Origin: Cohnella sp. WQ 127256
GTDB lineage: Bacteria; Bacillota; Bacilli; Paenibacillales; Paenibacillaceae
Assembly: GCF_024519285.1 (NCBI RefSeq)
Contig: NZ_JAMZCY010000001.1
Location: forward strand, 806,001 to 870,000
Reading direction: 5' to 3'
Length of the DNA: 64,000 nucleotides
Shown here: positions 34,557-42,814 of the stretch, piece by piece
Position numbering within the stretch: position 1 is the stretch's first letter
Layout of the letters: every line of letters begins with the position of its first letter
Notes under the pieces: model-generated
The model's input: the letters and a program-made list of their open reading frames with translations, nothing else
What the model was told of the DNA's origin: nothing
Database searches by the model: none
Program-made: the position numbers and the translations under genes

Positions 34557-34715
34557 TTGTCTCATCGCTTTAAGGTCACGATACGGTGTAATCGTTGTAA
34601 CGAGAAGTTTATATTAAGGGGTCGTAAAGATCGCGGACGAGTAGACACTGGTTTTAAGCAATGCTTATGTAGTAATGCAGAGGATTTCGACATTGAAGAG
34701 GAAGTACTCATCTAA
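34557..34715 (+). CDS. Small zinc-ribbon-like protein, 52 residues
   Basis: A short frame opened by TTG 34557, 6 bp after AGGGGGGAA. Two cysteine pairs, CNRC and CLC, about 25 residues apart suggest a small zinc ribbon; the middle is basic (LRGRKDRGR). It occupies the slot between prsW and ypeB where B. subtilis has sleB. Its stop codon sits in the loop of the following terminator hairpin. Function unknown. Confidence 0.65.
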   Translation: MSHRFKVTIRCNRCNEKFILRGRKDRGRVDTGFKQCLCSNAEDFDIEEEVLI

Positions 34716-34742
34716 CAAGCTGAGTACTTCCTCTTCTTTTGT
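34695..34742 (+). terminator. Terminator overlapping the end of the zinc-ribbon gene
   Basis: GAAGAGGAAGTACTCA and its exact complement TGAGTACTTCCTCTTC form a 16-bp perfect stem around a 10-base loop, followed by TTTTG. Confidence 0.88.
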
Positions 34743-34834
34743 ATTTGAGAAGATGATGAATTCCACGCATAAAATGGGAACCTTCTTCCCACAATAACGG
34801 CATACCGTTTGGGAATGAAAGGGGTCGGCTTTTC

Positions 34835-36190
34835 ATGTATGCACGTCTAAGTTCCATTATGTTTCCGATTGCTACAATTCTGTTTATTGGTGCTATCGTT
34901 TGGGGGTATCAGGAGCATCAGGAGAAAAACTCGGTTCTAATTAAAGCGGAAAATCAATACCAGCGTGCGTTCCATGATCTCAGCCATAATATGGGACGTC
35001 TACATGAACAGTTAGGTCAAAGTCTGGCTGTGTCTTCTGCTTCTCAAGGCATGCAACGTAAAGGCTTAGTCAATGTCTGGAGACTGACAAGTCAAGCGCA
35101 AAGTGAGATTAATCAGCTTCCACTTTCGCTTCTTCCCTTTGATAAGGCGGAGGAGTTTCTTACGCGAGTATCCAGCTTTGCTTATCGTACGGCAGTGCGA
35201 GACCTTACGAAGCAACCACTTAGTCCAGAAGAAATGAAGACGATGAAGTCTCTGTATAAAACTGCAGAGTCCGTGAATTCTGAGTTAGGTAAAGTCCAGG
35301 ATGCAGTCATTGCCGATCGTTTGCGTTGGATGGATGTTGAGGTAGCGATGGCGAGTGAGAACGGTCCACAAGACAATATGATCATTGATGGCTTTAAGGA
35401 AGTAGATAAACAGATGGGTGCATACCCCGAAAATGATTGGGGTCCTTCTGCACTATCTGCGGACCGGAAGCGTTCGGAAGCGGAGTTGGACGGTCAGAAT
35501 ATGACTGGGGAGCAAGTTAAGAAGCTTGCGATGGAGTTTCTAGGAAAACAAGCAAATGGAGTAGAAGCTAAAGTGACTGAGGATGGGAGTAAAACGGATC
35601 TACCCGCATACACCGTTACTGTGAAGGAACAGGGCGGTGCTAATATTCAAATGGATTATACCCGTAAGGGAGGTAAGATTCTCTGGTTCATGAATACGCG
35701 CGAAGTAAAAACCCGTAAGCTTAATTTCGACACCGCGCGCAATAAGGGATCTCAATTCCTAGTGCGGCATAATTACAAGGATATGACCCCTATTACCTAT
35801 GATGAGTATGACCATGTTGCAGTGTTTACCTATGCCCATACGATAGATGGAGTGAAAATTTATCCAGATAAAGTTACCGTGCGTGTTGCATTGGATAATG
35901 GGGACGTTGTAGGATTACAAGCCTCGGATCATGTGTTTGCCCAGAAGCTACTCACTCCGGGTAAAGCAAAGATTACGAAGGAGAAGGCACAAGAGGGATT
36001 AAATCCTGATTTCAAGATCGAGGGTTATTCCCTAGCTGTTATTGAAGATGATATGAGGAAGCCGATTTTATGTCACGAATTTCTCGGTAAAATCAACAAA
36101 CATCAATATCGAATTTATATGAGCGCGGAAACTGGACTGGAAGAAAGCATAGAGGAAGTTCCAGATTCAGCTAAAACAATTTACAAGTAG
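34835..36190 (+). CDS. ypeB: Germination protein YpeB
   Basis: YpeB stabilises and localises the cortex-lytic enzyme SleB in the spore. The 451-residue protein has an N-terminal membrane helix (about 5-24), a helical region and a C-terminal part with repeated PepSY-like domains (from about 225, including QVKKLAMEFLG and ITKEKAQEGLN). It follows the prsW block, but sleB is not next to it here. AAAGGGGTCGG precedes ATG 34835. Confidence 0.92.
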   Translation: MYARLSSIMFPIATILFIGAIVWGYQEHQEKNSVLIKAENQYQRAFHDLSHNMGRLHEQLGQSLAVSSASQGMQRKGLVNVWRLTSQAQSEINQLPLSLLPFDKAEEFLTRVSSFAYRTAVRDLTKQPLSPEEMKTMKSLYKTAESVNSELGKVQDAVIADRLRWMDVEVAMASENGPQDNMIIDGFKEVDKQMGAYPENDWGPSALSADRKRSEAELDGQNMTGEQVKKLAMEFLGKQANGVEAKVTEDGSKTDLPAYTVTVKEQGGANIQMDYTRKGGKILWFMNTREVKTRKLNFDTARNKGSQFLVRHNYKDMTPITYDEYDHVAVFTYAHTIDGVKIYPDKVTVRVALDNGDVVGLQASDHVFAQKLLTPGKAKITKEKAQEGLNPDFKIEGYSLAVIEDDMRKPILCHEFLGKINKHQYRIYMSAETGLEESIEEVPDSAKTIYK

Positions 36191-36245
36191 ACAAGCATAA
36201 ACGACTTTTGCCTTCCTTAGTGATGGCAAGGGAACGATTATGTTG

Positions 36246-36290
36246 AAAAAAACGATGCGCTTCACCCGGTTATATTGGGGTGAAGCGCAT
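36246..36290 (-). terminator. Hairpin with T-run on the minus strand only
   Basis: ATGCGCTTCACCC and GGGTGAAGCGCAT form a perfect 13-bp stem. Seven As precede it, so the intrinsic-terminator orientation is leftward, although both neighbouring genes run rightward. It may still end ypeB transcription inefficiently or block antisense transcription. Confidence 0.6.
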
Positions 36291-36384
36291 GCGTATGTCA
36301 TTCCCCAAACCTCTTCCATCATGATATAATGAGGCGAATCGATAGGGAGTGTTTTCCAATCGCGCCTAATGTGGAGGGTTCCGA

Positions 36385-37029
36385 GTGCTGCCGAAAATTA
36401 ATCAAACGATGTACATACAGACCGAGACGGGTTCCGAGCCCGCAACATTGCGCTCTCGAGTAGCAGATGAGGATAACCAGAACATTTACATCGAAATTCC
36501 GTTCAATGAAAAAAGCCGTAGCCTCTATCGTGCGCAATTAGGGGAAGAATTCCAATTTTATTATTTCACACAAGATGGAGTTAAACATCTATTCACGAGT
36601 ACGGTTACAGGATTTCGGAAAGAAACGGTGTCTCTAGTTGCCATTCGAAAACCTAGTCTAGAGGAGATTACTAAAGAACAACGCCGCAGCTTCCTAAGGG
36701 TGGAGGCCAACTTGGAGTTAGCCGTGAAATTCGGAGACAAGCTCGGGTTTGTTGCGGTTACAGAAGATCTCGGAGGTGGAGGGGTATCCTTCACATGTGA
36801 GAGAAGATGGCCGATCTCCCAGAATGATGTTCTCTCTTGTTGGCTATTATTAAATTATAAGGGTGGATCGGTTGCTCATGCGAACTTCGAAGGTGAAGTC
36901 GTAAGAGTTCTGCCGACGGAGACGGACAAGCACCTTATCATGATGCGGTTTCAAGATATTGGAGAATCCGACCAACAGAAGATCGTGCGGTATTGCTTTG
37001 AACGTCAATTGGACATGCGCAAGGATTAA
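36385..37029 (+). CDS. PilZ/YcgR-family c-di-GMP protein (YpfA-like)
   Basis: A 214-residue flagellar-brake type protein. The N-terminal YcgR-like domain (about 1-90) is followed by a PilZ domain with the c-di-GMP arginine motif RRSFLR at 100-105. The second motif, normally D/N-x-S-x-x-G, reads DLGGGG at 128-133, with Gly where Ser is expected. Binding may be altered. GTG 36385 follows GGAGGG. The ypeB-ypfA-ypfB-cmk order matches B. subtilis. Confidence 0.88.
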   Translation: MLPKINQTMYIQTETGSEPATLRSRVADEDNQNIYIEIPFNEKSRSLYRAQLGEEFQFYYFTQDGVKHLFTSTVTGFRKETVSLVAIRKPSLEEITKEQRRSFLRVEANLELAVKFGDKLGFVAVTEDLGGGGVSFTCERRWPISQNDVLSCWLLLNYKGGSVAHANFEGEVVRVLPTETDKHLIMMRFQDIGESDQQKIVRYCFERQLDMRKD

Positions 37030-37072
37030 AGACAAAGTATCTAAAGTCTGGTGAGAACGGGAGGTATGTGAA

Positions 37073-37276
37073 GTGGACGAATATGGGAGTGACAAGTATA
37101 AGTCCAACTTCATCTCTTGGTCAGACCGGATAGAACGATTACTGGTGCGTAGCATCAAATTGCTCATTATCTTGCTCATTCTATCGCAGCTTATTTTGCA
37201 ATTTCCAGCGGCGCGTCGGGTATTAACGACAATAGATGGATCAGAAGGCATTCCATTTCATTATGATGCACGTTAG
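37073..37276 (+). CDS. ypfB: Small membrane protein YpfB-like (DUF5359)
   Basis: A 67-residue protein with one membrane helix (about 27-47) and a C-terminal extracytoplasmic tail. Identification rests mainly on size, layout and place between ypfA and cmk. GTG 37073 follows GGGAGGTATGTGAA. Function unknown. Confidence 0.7.
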   Translation: MDEYGSDKYKSNFISWSDRIERLLVRSIKLLIILLILSQLILQFPAARRVLTTIDGSEGIPFHYDAR

Positions 37277-37294
37277 CTGTATTTGGCGTGTTTT

Positions 37295-37323
37295 TTGCAT
37301 CCATAGGTACCCTGTGGTATAAT
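37295..37323 (+). promoter_or_regulatory. Candidate sigma-A promoter of cmk
   Basis: TTGCAT (37295-37300), a 17-bp spacer and TATAAT (37318-37323). The predicted start, about 37330, is only a few bases before a terminator-like hairpin. Confidence 0.65.
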
Positions 37324-37336
37324 TTTCTCATTCCTC

Positions 37337-37361
37337 GCAGGCTTCGCCTGCCTTATTTTTT
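37337..37361 (+). terminator. Terminator-like hairpin at the start of the cmk leader
   Basis: GCAGGC and GCCTGC form a six-bp stem with a TTC loop followed by CTTATTTTTTG. It can end ypfB transcription, but it also lies right at the 5' end of the predicted cmk transcript. Confidence 0.6.
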
Positions 37362-37410
37362 GAGTATGAATCGTAAAGTTGCATGGCGTCTAGGAGGCAT
37401 TTTTTCTCTC

Positions 37411-38115
37411 ATGAGTGAATCTCAATCTTATCGAATCAATATTGCTATCGACGGTCCGGCAGGTGCGGGTAAGAGTACTGTAGCTCGCAAGGTTGCCAGG
37501 GCGCTTCAATATATTTACGTAGATACAGGTGCAATGTACAGAGCGGTTACACTTAAGGTACTCGAATCGGGGCTGTCGACCGAGGATGACATCAGCGTTG
37601 GAAGCTTGGCAAATGCTTTGGATATTGTTCTGTTACCTGGAGCTGAATCCCAGCTTGTTCATGTGAATGGCGTAGACGTTACCACGCAACTAAGATCTTT
37701 GGAGATTAATCGCAACGTATCGTACGTTGCCCGATTGGGAAGCGTTAGAACGCGTATGGCTGAGCTTCAGCGTCGTATGGCTCTGGAGAAAGGTGTAGTT
37801 ATGGACGGTCGAGATATTGGCACCCATGTGTTGCCAGATGCCGAATTAAAGGTATTCTTGACAGCAACGCCGAAAGAAAGAGCGCAACGCCGATTTCTAG
37901 AGCTGGACCCAGAAGCAGGAATAACGTTAGACCAGTTGGAGAAAGAAATCACCGAGCGCGATCGTTTGGATCAAGAACGGGAAATTGCTCCCCTCCTTCA
38001 AGCTCCGGATGCTCGTCTAATCGACTCAACAGGTCGAACAGTAGACGAAGTGGCGGAAGAAATCGTACAATGGGGACTTGCAGCGACAAGAACCATTTTG
38101 GCGGAGGAGAAGTAA
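37411..38115 (+). CDS. cmk: Cytidylate kinase
   Basis: Phosphorylates CMP and dCMP. The 234-residue protein has the P-loop GPAGAGKST (15-23), the VDTGAMYR substrate segment, GRDIGTHVLPDA and the LID arginines. ATG 37411 has TAGGAGG upstream at a rather long spacing of 13 bp; no closer start fits the family length. It precedes plsC and the S1-domain gene, as in B. subtilis. Confidence 0.95.
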   Translation: MSESQSYRINIAIDGPAGAGKSTVARKVARALQYIYVDTGAMYRAVTLKVLESGLSTEDDISVGSLANALDIVLLPGAESQLVHVNGVDVTTQLRSLEINRNVSYVARLGSVRTRMAELQRRMALEKGVVMDGRDIGTHVLPDAELKVFLTATPKERAQRRFLELDPEAGITLDQLEKEITERDRLDQEREIAPLLQAPDARLIDSTGRTVDEVAEEIVQWGLAATRTILAEEK

Positions 38116-38118
38116 ATT

Positions 38119-38706
38119 ATGTTATACCGTTTTTGCAGGGCCATTCTACGTGCAATCTTTATACTTCTGTTTCGCTTAGAAGCGCGAGGGGTTTCTAACA
38201 TTCCTCTCGATGGACCCGTAATTTTATGTAGTAATCACAAGAGCTTATTAGATCCCATCACTTTGGGGGTAAGGGTGCCCCGCAAAGTTCATTATATGGC
38301 TAAGGAAGAATTGTTTCGTATTCCCCTTTTTGGCTCGTTAATTAGAGCTGTAGGTGCGTTTCCAGTGAAGCGCGGAGGTGTGAGTAAAGAAGCGATTCGG
38401 ACGGCAATCAATCTTTTGCAAGCTGGTAATGTGATGGGGATATTTCCAGAAGGTACACGCAACGAATCGGTCGGAATGGGCAAACGAGGAGCTGTAACAA
38501 TGGCGATTCGTTCCAAAGCGATTATCGTGCCGGTTGCGTTAGTTGGGGAATATCGTCCGTTTCGTAAGATGATCGCTGTATATGGCGCACCCATTGATCT
38601 AGTGCCTTACGCAGAGCAAGGAACGACCGAAAGCATGGAAGAAGCAACAGAGCTTATTATGTCGCGTATCCGGGAAATGGCTAAAACAAGCCAGCCTGCT
38701 TCCTAA
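38119..38706 (+). CDS. plsC: 1-acyl-sn-glycerol-3-phosphate acyltransferase
   Basis: Adds the second acyl chain in phospholipid synthesis, at the membrane. The 195-residue protein has the catalytic HxxxxD in SNHKSLLDP and the glycerol-phosphate-binding FPEGTR, with an N-terminal hydrophobic segment. It starts 3 bp after the cmk stop. Confidence 0.94.
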   Translation: MLYRFCRAILRAIFILLFRLEARGVSNIPLDGPVILCSNHKSLLDPITLGVRVPRKVHYMAKEELFRIPLFGSLIRAVGAFPVKRGGVSKEAIRTAINLLQAGNVMGIFPEGTRNESVGMGKRGAVTMAIRSKAIIVPVALVGEYRPFRKMIAVYGAPIDLVPYAEQGTTESMEEATELIMSRIREMAKTSQPAS

Positions 38707-38841
38707 AGGATGCATGTTTCTAAGGAGAAACCCTCATAATAAAGGTATTATTTGGTTCTCATGATTTCGGGTGAATAAGATTTAAGCACCGCTAGAAGCG
38801 GGTTTAAATAAAGTTGGGGTAGAACTGAGGAGGTAATTTTC

Positions 38842-40080
38842 ATGTCTGAAGAAATCAACATCCAGGAAACAGCGGCCGCTGAAACTGTAGCGGAAACGAT
38901 TAGCCAGGAAGTACTGGAAAATCTCGTGACCTTGAAAAAGGGGGACACCGTGAAAGGTACGGTAGTCAAAATCGAGGATAACCAAGCGTATGTCAGCCTT
39001 GGATATAAATACGATGGTGTCATTCCTTTGCGCGAGCTTTCTTCCGTTAACTTGGAGAATGCTGCTGAAGCTGTACAAATCGGTCAAGAAGTGGAAGCGA
39101 AAATCGTTAGCATCAATGATGCTAAAGAATCGCTTGTTCTTTCCAAACGTCAGATTGACAGCCCACGTGCTTGGGATGAGCTACAAGCTAAGTTCGAAAA
39201 TGGCGAAGCGTTCGAAGTTGCTATCACCGACGTCGTTAAGGGCGGTTTGGTAGCAGACGTAGGCGTTCGCGGATTTATTCCTGCTTCTATGGTTGAGCGT
39301 CATTTCGTAGAAGATTTCGCTGCTTACAAAGGCCGTACGTTGAAAGTAAAAGTGAAAGAAATCGACCGTGAGAACAACAAGGTCATTCTTTCCGCTAAAG
39401 ACGTATTGGATGCAGAATACGAAACTCAAAAGAAACAAATTATGGAAACGTTGCAACCGGGTCAAGTACTCGAAGGTAAAATCCAACGTTTGACTCCATT
39501 TGGCGCTTTTGTTGACATCGGTGGTATCGATGGTCTCGTACACGTGTCTGAAATGGCATGGCAGCACGTAGCACATCCTTCGGATGTTGTAGCTGAAGGC
39601 GATAGCGTTAAGGTGAAGGTTTTGAAAATTGATCCTTCCCTAGGCAAAATTTCGCTTAGCATTAAAGCTGCGCAACCGGGACCTTGGGATTCTGCTAATG
39701 GCCAATTTAACGTTGGCGATATCGTTACTGGTGTTGTTAAACGTCTCGTAACATTTGGCGCTTTTGTTGAAATTGCTCCAGGTGTTGAGGGTCTTGTTCA
39801 CATCTCCCAGATCGCACATCGTCACATTGCCACGCCTTTCGAAGTGTTGAAGGAAGGTCAAGAAGTTCAAGCTAAAGTTCTTGATTTCAACCCTGCTGAG
39901 AAACGCGTATCCCTTTCCATCAAGGAAACGGAAGAAGCGCCAGAACGTCCAGAGCGCGAGCAACGTGAGCCGCGCGCTCCACGTGCACCAAGAGAAGAAA
40001 AAACAAATCTTCCACCCGTTGAGAACATGAGCTTTAACCTGGGCGAAAGATTTGGCGACAAATTAAGCAAATTCAAATAA
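38842..40080 (+). CDS. rpsA: S1-domain RNA-binding protein (ribosomal protein S1-like)
   Basis: A 412-residue protein with four S1 domains, opening near residues 32, 115, 200 and 285 (for example GQVLEGKIQRLTPFGAFVDIGG and GDIVTGVVKRLVTFGAFVEI). The N-terminal 25 residues are acidic, and an Arg/Glu/Pro-rich segment (about 365-390) precedes the end. It corresponds to B. subtilis YpfD. Four domains instead of six make it the short Bacillota form, which may not be a permanent ribosomal protein. GAGGAGG precedes ATG 38842. Confidence 0.93.
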   Translation: MSEEINIQETAAAETVAETISQEVLENLVTLKKGDTVKGTVVKIEDNQAYVSLGYKYDGVIPLRELSSVNLENAAEAVQIGQEVEAKIVSINDAKESLVLSKRQIDSPRAWDELQAKFENGEAFEVAITDVVKGGLVADVGVRGFIPASMVERHFVEDFAAYKGRTLKVKVKEIDRENNKVILSAKDVLDAEYETQKKQIMETLQPGQVLEGKIQRLTPFGAFVDIGGIDGLVHVSEMAWQHVAHPSDVVAEGDSVKVKVLKIDPSLGKISLSIKAAQPGPWDSANGQFNVGDIVTGVVKRLVTFGAFVEIAPGVEGLVHISQIAHRHIATPFEVLKEGQEVQAKVLDFNPAEKRVSLSIKETEEAPERPEREQREPRAPRAPREEKTNLPPVENMSFNLGERFGDKLSKFK

Positions 40081-40095
40081 GTAAATATAAGAAAC

Positions 40096-40139
40096 AAAAA
40101 AAGGTACCGCTATCCTCAGGATAGCGGTACCTTTTTTTG
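40096..40139. terminator. Terminator after rpsA
   Basis: AAGGTACCGCTATCC and GGATAGCGGTACCTT form a near-perfect long stem with a very short loop, flanked by A and T runs. Confidence 0.95.
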
Positions 40140-40144
40140 TATAT

Positions 40145-40196
40145 TTTACAATCCGATCATCTTTACATTCTCGTTAATTTACATATAGCATTTACA
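40145..40196 (+). promoter_or_regulatory. TTTACA repeat cluster before the alkaline phosphatase (possible Pho box)
   Basis: Four exact TTTACA hexamers start at 40145, 40162, 40178 and 40191, all on the + strand and ending 39 bp before the phosphatase start. PhoP of B. subtilis binds direct TTHACA-type repeats, normally spaced about 11 bp. The hexamer fits but the 13-17 bp spacing does not. Confidence 0.4.
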
Positions 40197-40235
40197 CTCT
40201 AATAGAAAGATTAATTCTATTGGAGGGATTGATAC

Positions 40236-42068
40236 GTGATTATGCTCAAAAAGAAGGTATCGACGTTACTGCTTGTTTGTATGTTATTGTATGTATCTGC
40301 TCTGTCAGGAATCGCAACGACTGCTGCCGCAGAGGCGAAGCCCTCCATTACTATTCTACCTATTGATCGAGCTACCGTGCTAGCAGGACAAAAGTTTGAT
40401 TTCCGTGTAGAACTAAACGATGGGCTTGCGAAGAAAGAAGAGTTACAAGTCACCATTAACGGTAAAGATGCGGAAGCTTATTTTGGGAAAAAAGCTGTTC
40501 GCACGAACGCGAATGAGAAAAGTGCAGAATTTACGATTAGAAATGTGAGCTTCTCGAAAGCAGAAAATATTACGGTTAAGGCCACTGTGAAGGTAGATGG
40601 AAAAGCAATAGTGAAAACCGTTAATTATGAAGTGTACCAAGTTATCGGCAATGCAAAAAAAGCAAAAAACGTAATCTTGATGATCGGAGATGGGATGAGC
40701 GCGAATATTCGTACGGCAGCGCGTGTCGTCTCCAAAGGAATTGATGAAGGTAAATTCAAAGGTTGGCTGGAAATGGAGAAGATGGACTACATGGGACTCG
40801 TGACGACTTCCGGGATGGATTCCATCGTAACCGATTCAGCGAACTCTGCATCAGCCTATGCCACAGGTCATAAAACAGCGGTTAACGCTGAGGGTGTATA
40901 CCCAGACAATACTTCAGATCCACTAGATGACCCAAGGGTTGAAAATATCGTAGAGCTTGTAAAACGGACGAAAAAAATGGCCACGGGGCTTGTCACAACA
41001 GCGGATATCACGGACGCTACACCCGCGGCTATGGCTACTCACACACGTAAGCGGAGTGCATCAGAGGATATCGTAAACATGTACTTAGATCCTAATTCTC
41101 GTCCGGATGTTCTTATGGGCGGCGGTTTAGAATGGTTTCTTCCAGAGGCACAGGGCGGCAAACGGAAAGATGGCGCTAATAAGATCGATGCTTTCAAATC
41201 AGCTGGATATACTTATGTTACGAATGCGACTGAATTGAACAAGGTGTCTAACCAAAACCAATTGCTAGGTTTATTTAAGAAAGGCAACATGAACGTTTAC
41301 TTCGACCGTGAGTATACAAAACCAATCAATACGGATGTCCTAGGTAAAGATACGGATCAGCCCACGTTAATGGAAATGACGACGAAGGCTATCGATATTC
41401 TCGACAACAACAAGAACGGATTTTTCCTGATGGTCGAAGCAGCTTCTATCGATAAGATGGCACATCCGATGGATTTCGAAAGGCTAATCTGGGATACAAT
41501 TGAATTCGACAAGACGATAGGTATTGCTAAGCAATATGCCGTTAAGCATCCAGATACCTTAGTTATCGTTACTGCTGATCATGGTCATTCTATGACATTA
41601 AACGGTACCTACAACACAGCAGCAGCATCTGGTAAATCGGGTGAAGAGCTACGTGAGCTAGTTGGAACTTATGCGGATTCTAAATTCCCAACATATGTGG
41701 ATGCGAACAAGGACGGGTTCCCGGATAATCCGGATTCGGATTGGAAGATTGCAGTAGGATGGGGCAATCATCCGGATTACAATGAAGATTATTTGACTAA
41801 TCCAGTTCCGATCAATCCGACGATACAAGACCCTACGATCAAAGATAAAGCCTATTATATTGCTAATCCGGATAAGGATCCGGAAGGAATACATCTCACG
41901 GGTAACATTCCACATGATGAAAGTGTAGAGGTTCATACTTTCGATGATGTACCGGTAAACGCATCTGGTCCAGGAGCAAACTTATTCGCAGGTTATATGG
42001 ATAATACTCAAGTTTTCCGCAACATGGTAACAGCACTTGGCATTCAAGCAGCGTCAACTAAGAAATAA
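40236..42068 (+). CDS. Secreted alkaline phosphatase
   Basis: A 610-residue exported phosphomonoesterase. A signal peptide covers about residues 1-32; an Ig-like or linker region precedes the catalytic domain, which begins near NVILMIGDGM (metal-binding Asp152). The nucleophile is Ser201 in VTDSANSAS, followed by YATGHKT, and metal ligands occur in TADHGHS near 450. A C-terminal His lies in EVHTFDDVPV. GTG 40236 lies 8 bp after GGAGGG. It is an insertion relative to B. subtilis between rpsA and yphA. Confidence 0.93.
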   Translation: MIMLKKKVSTLLLVCMLLYVSALSGIATTAAAEAKPSITILPIDRATVLAGQKFDFRVELNDGLAKKEELQVTINGKDAEAYFGKKAVRTNANEKSAEFTIRNVSFSKAENITVKATVKVDGKAIVKTVNYEVYQVIGNAKKAKNVILMIGDGMSANIRTAARVVSKGIDEGKFKGWLEMEKMDYMGLVTTSGMDSIVTDSANSASAYATGHKTAVNAEGVYPDNTSDPLDDPRVENIVELVKRTKKMATGLVTTADITDATPAAMATHTRKRSASEDIVNMYLDPNSRPDVLMGGGLEWFLPEAQGGKRKDGANKIDAFKSAGYTYVTNATELNKVSNQNQLLGLFKKGNMNVYFDREYTKPINTDVLGKDTDQPTLMEMTTKAIDILDNNKNGFFLMVEAASIDKMAHPMDFERLIWDTIEFDKTIGIAKQYAVKHPDTLVIVTADHGHSMTLNGTYNTAAASGKSGEELRELVGTYADSKFPTYVDANKDGFPDNPDSDWKIAVGWGNHPDYNEDYLTNPVPINPTIQDPTIKDKAYYIANPDKDPEGIHLTGNIPHDESVEVHTFDDVPVNASGPGANLFAGYMDNTQVFRNMVTALGIQAASTKK

Positions 42069-42083
42069 GAACTTAACTCATGA

Positions 42084-42118
42084 CTAAGCGGTCTCCAATC
42101 GGGGGCCGCTTTCTCATA
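42084..42118 (+). terminator. Weak terminator after the phosphatase
   Basis: AAGCGG and CCGCTT form a six-bp stem with a 14-base loop and a short TTCTCATATTT tract. Confidence 0.45.
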
Positions 42119-42184
42119 TTTATCTCTATCCAAGGGCATGGTTTCCACTCATTCAGGCGCATACTAGCTGAAGGAGGTGGAGTG

Positions 42185-42814
42185 ATGTCACCAGTGTTTG
42201 GCGCTGTTTTTTTGTGGCTAATGGCAACGATCCTATGGTGGAGCGGTTGGAGGGGTGAGGCGATGGAAGACGTGCCTCATTGGGCGATAGGGATATTTCT
42301 TGCGATTTGGCCTCTGGCATTGTTGGGAAATGTCACGATCACACCGGCTTTTTCTGTTAATGGGGCATGGATTTGGACGTTGGTCATGATTATGATTTTA
42401 GGATGGCGAACACCCGCCATGCGCAGATGGATTTCGGTGTCTGCAGGAATTCTATTGGGCTCAATATTCGTGGTCTTAAGCCGATTGGCGCATTATCCTT
42501 CTGGTTTCTCGCAGTTTGTAGCACCGTGGGGTGTGGCAATAATTATTGGCTTGTTCGCTGCGGTTCTTTTACGCCATGCGGCGGAGCAAATGCTGGCCAT
42601 TTCAACGGGCTTTTATCTAAATGAAGGGATTGACGCTTTCGTCCATGCTTCATTAGATTCTATCCAAATTATTCATGCTTCTGAATGGATGCAGGGCTGG
42701 TGGATAGCGTTACTATCTGCGCGGATTGTGTCAGTTTCAGCGAAAGCTGTAGTTACAGCTACAAGAAAATGGGCACTTAAGATTGGTGGAAAAAGAGGAG
42801 GTCAGCGTTCATGA
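42185..42814 (+). CDS. yphA: YphA-like membrane protein
   Basis: A 209-residue hydrophobic protein with six or so membrane segments and a basic C-terminus. Position before the YIEGIA gene and der matches yphA of B. subtilis, and the size is similar. Function unknown. ATG 42185 follows AAGGAGGTGGA. It overlaps the next gene by 4 bp. Confidence 0.72.
   Translation: MSPVFGAVFLWLMATILWWSGWRGEAMEDVPHWAIGIFLAIWPLALLGNVTITPAFSVNGAWIWTLVMIMILGWRTPAMRRWISVSAGILLGSIFVVLSRLAHYPSGFSQFVAPWGVAIIIGLFAAVLLRHAAEQMLAISTGFYLNEGIDAFVHASLDSIQIIHASEWMQGWWIALLSARIVSVSAKAVVTATRKWALKIGGKRGGQRS

Noticed and set aside
39181..39576. 131-codon minus-strand frame inside rpsA
   Set aside because: Antisense shadow of the S1 repeats, no start signal.
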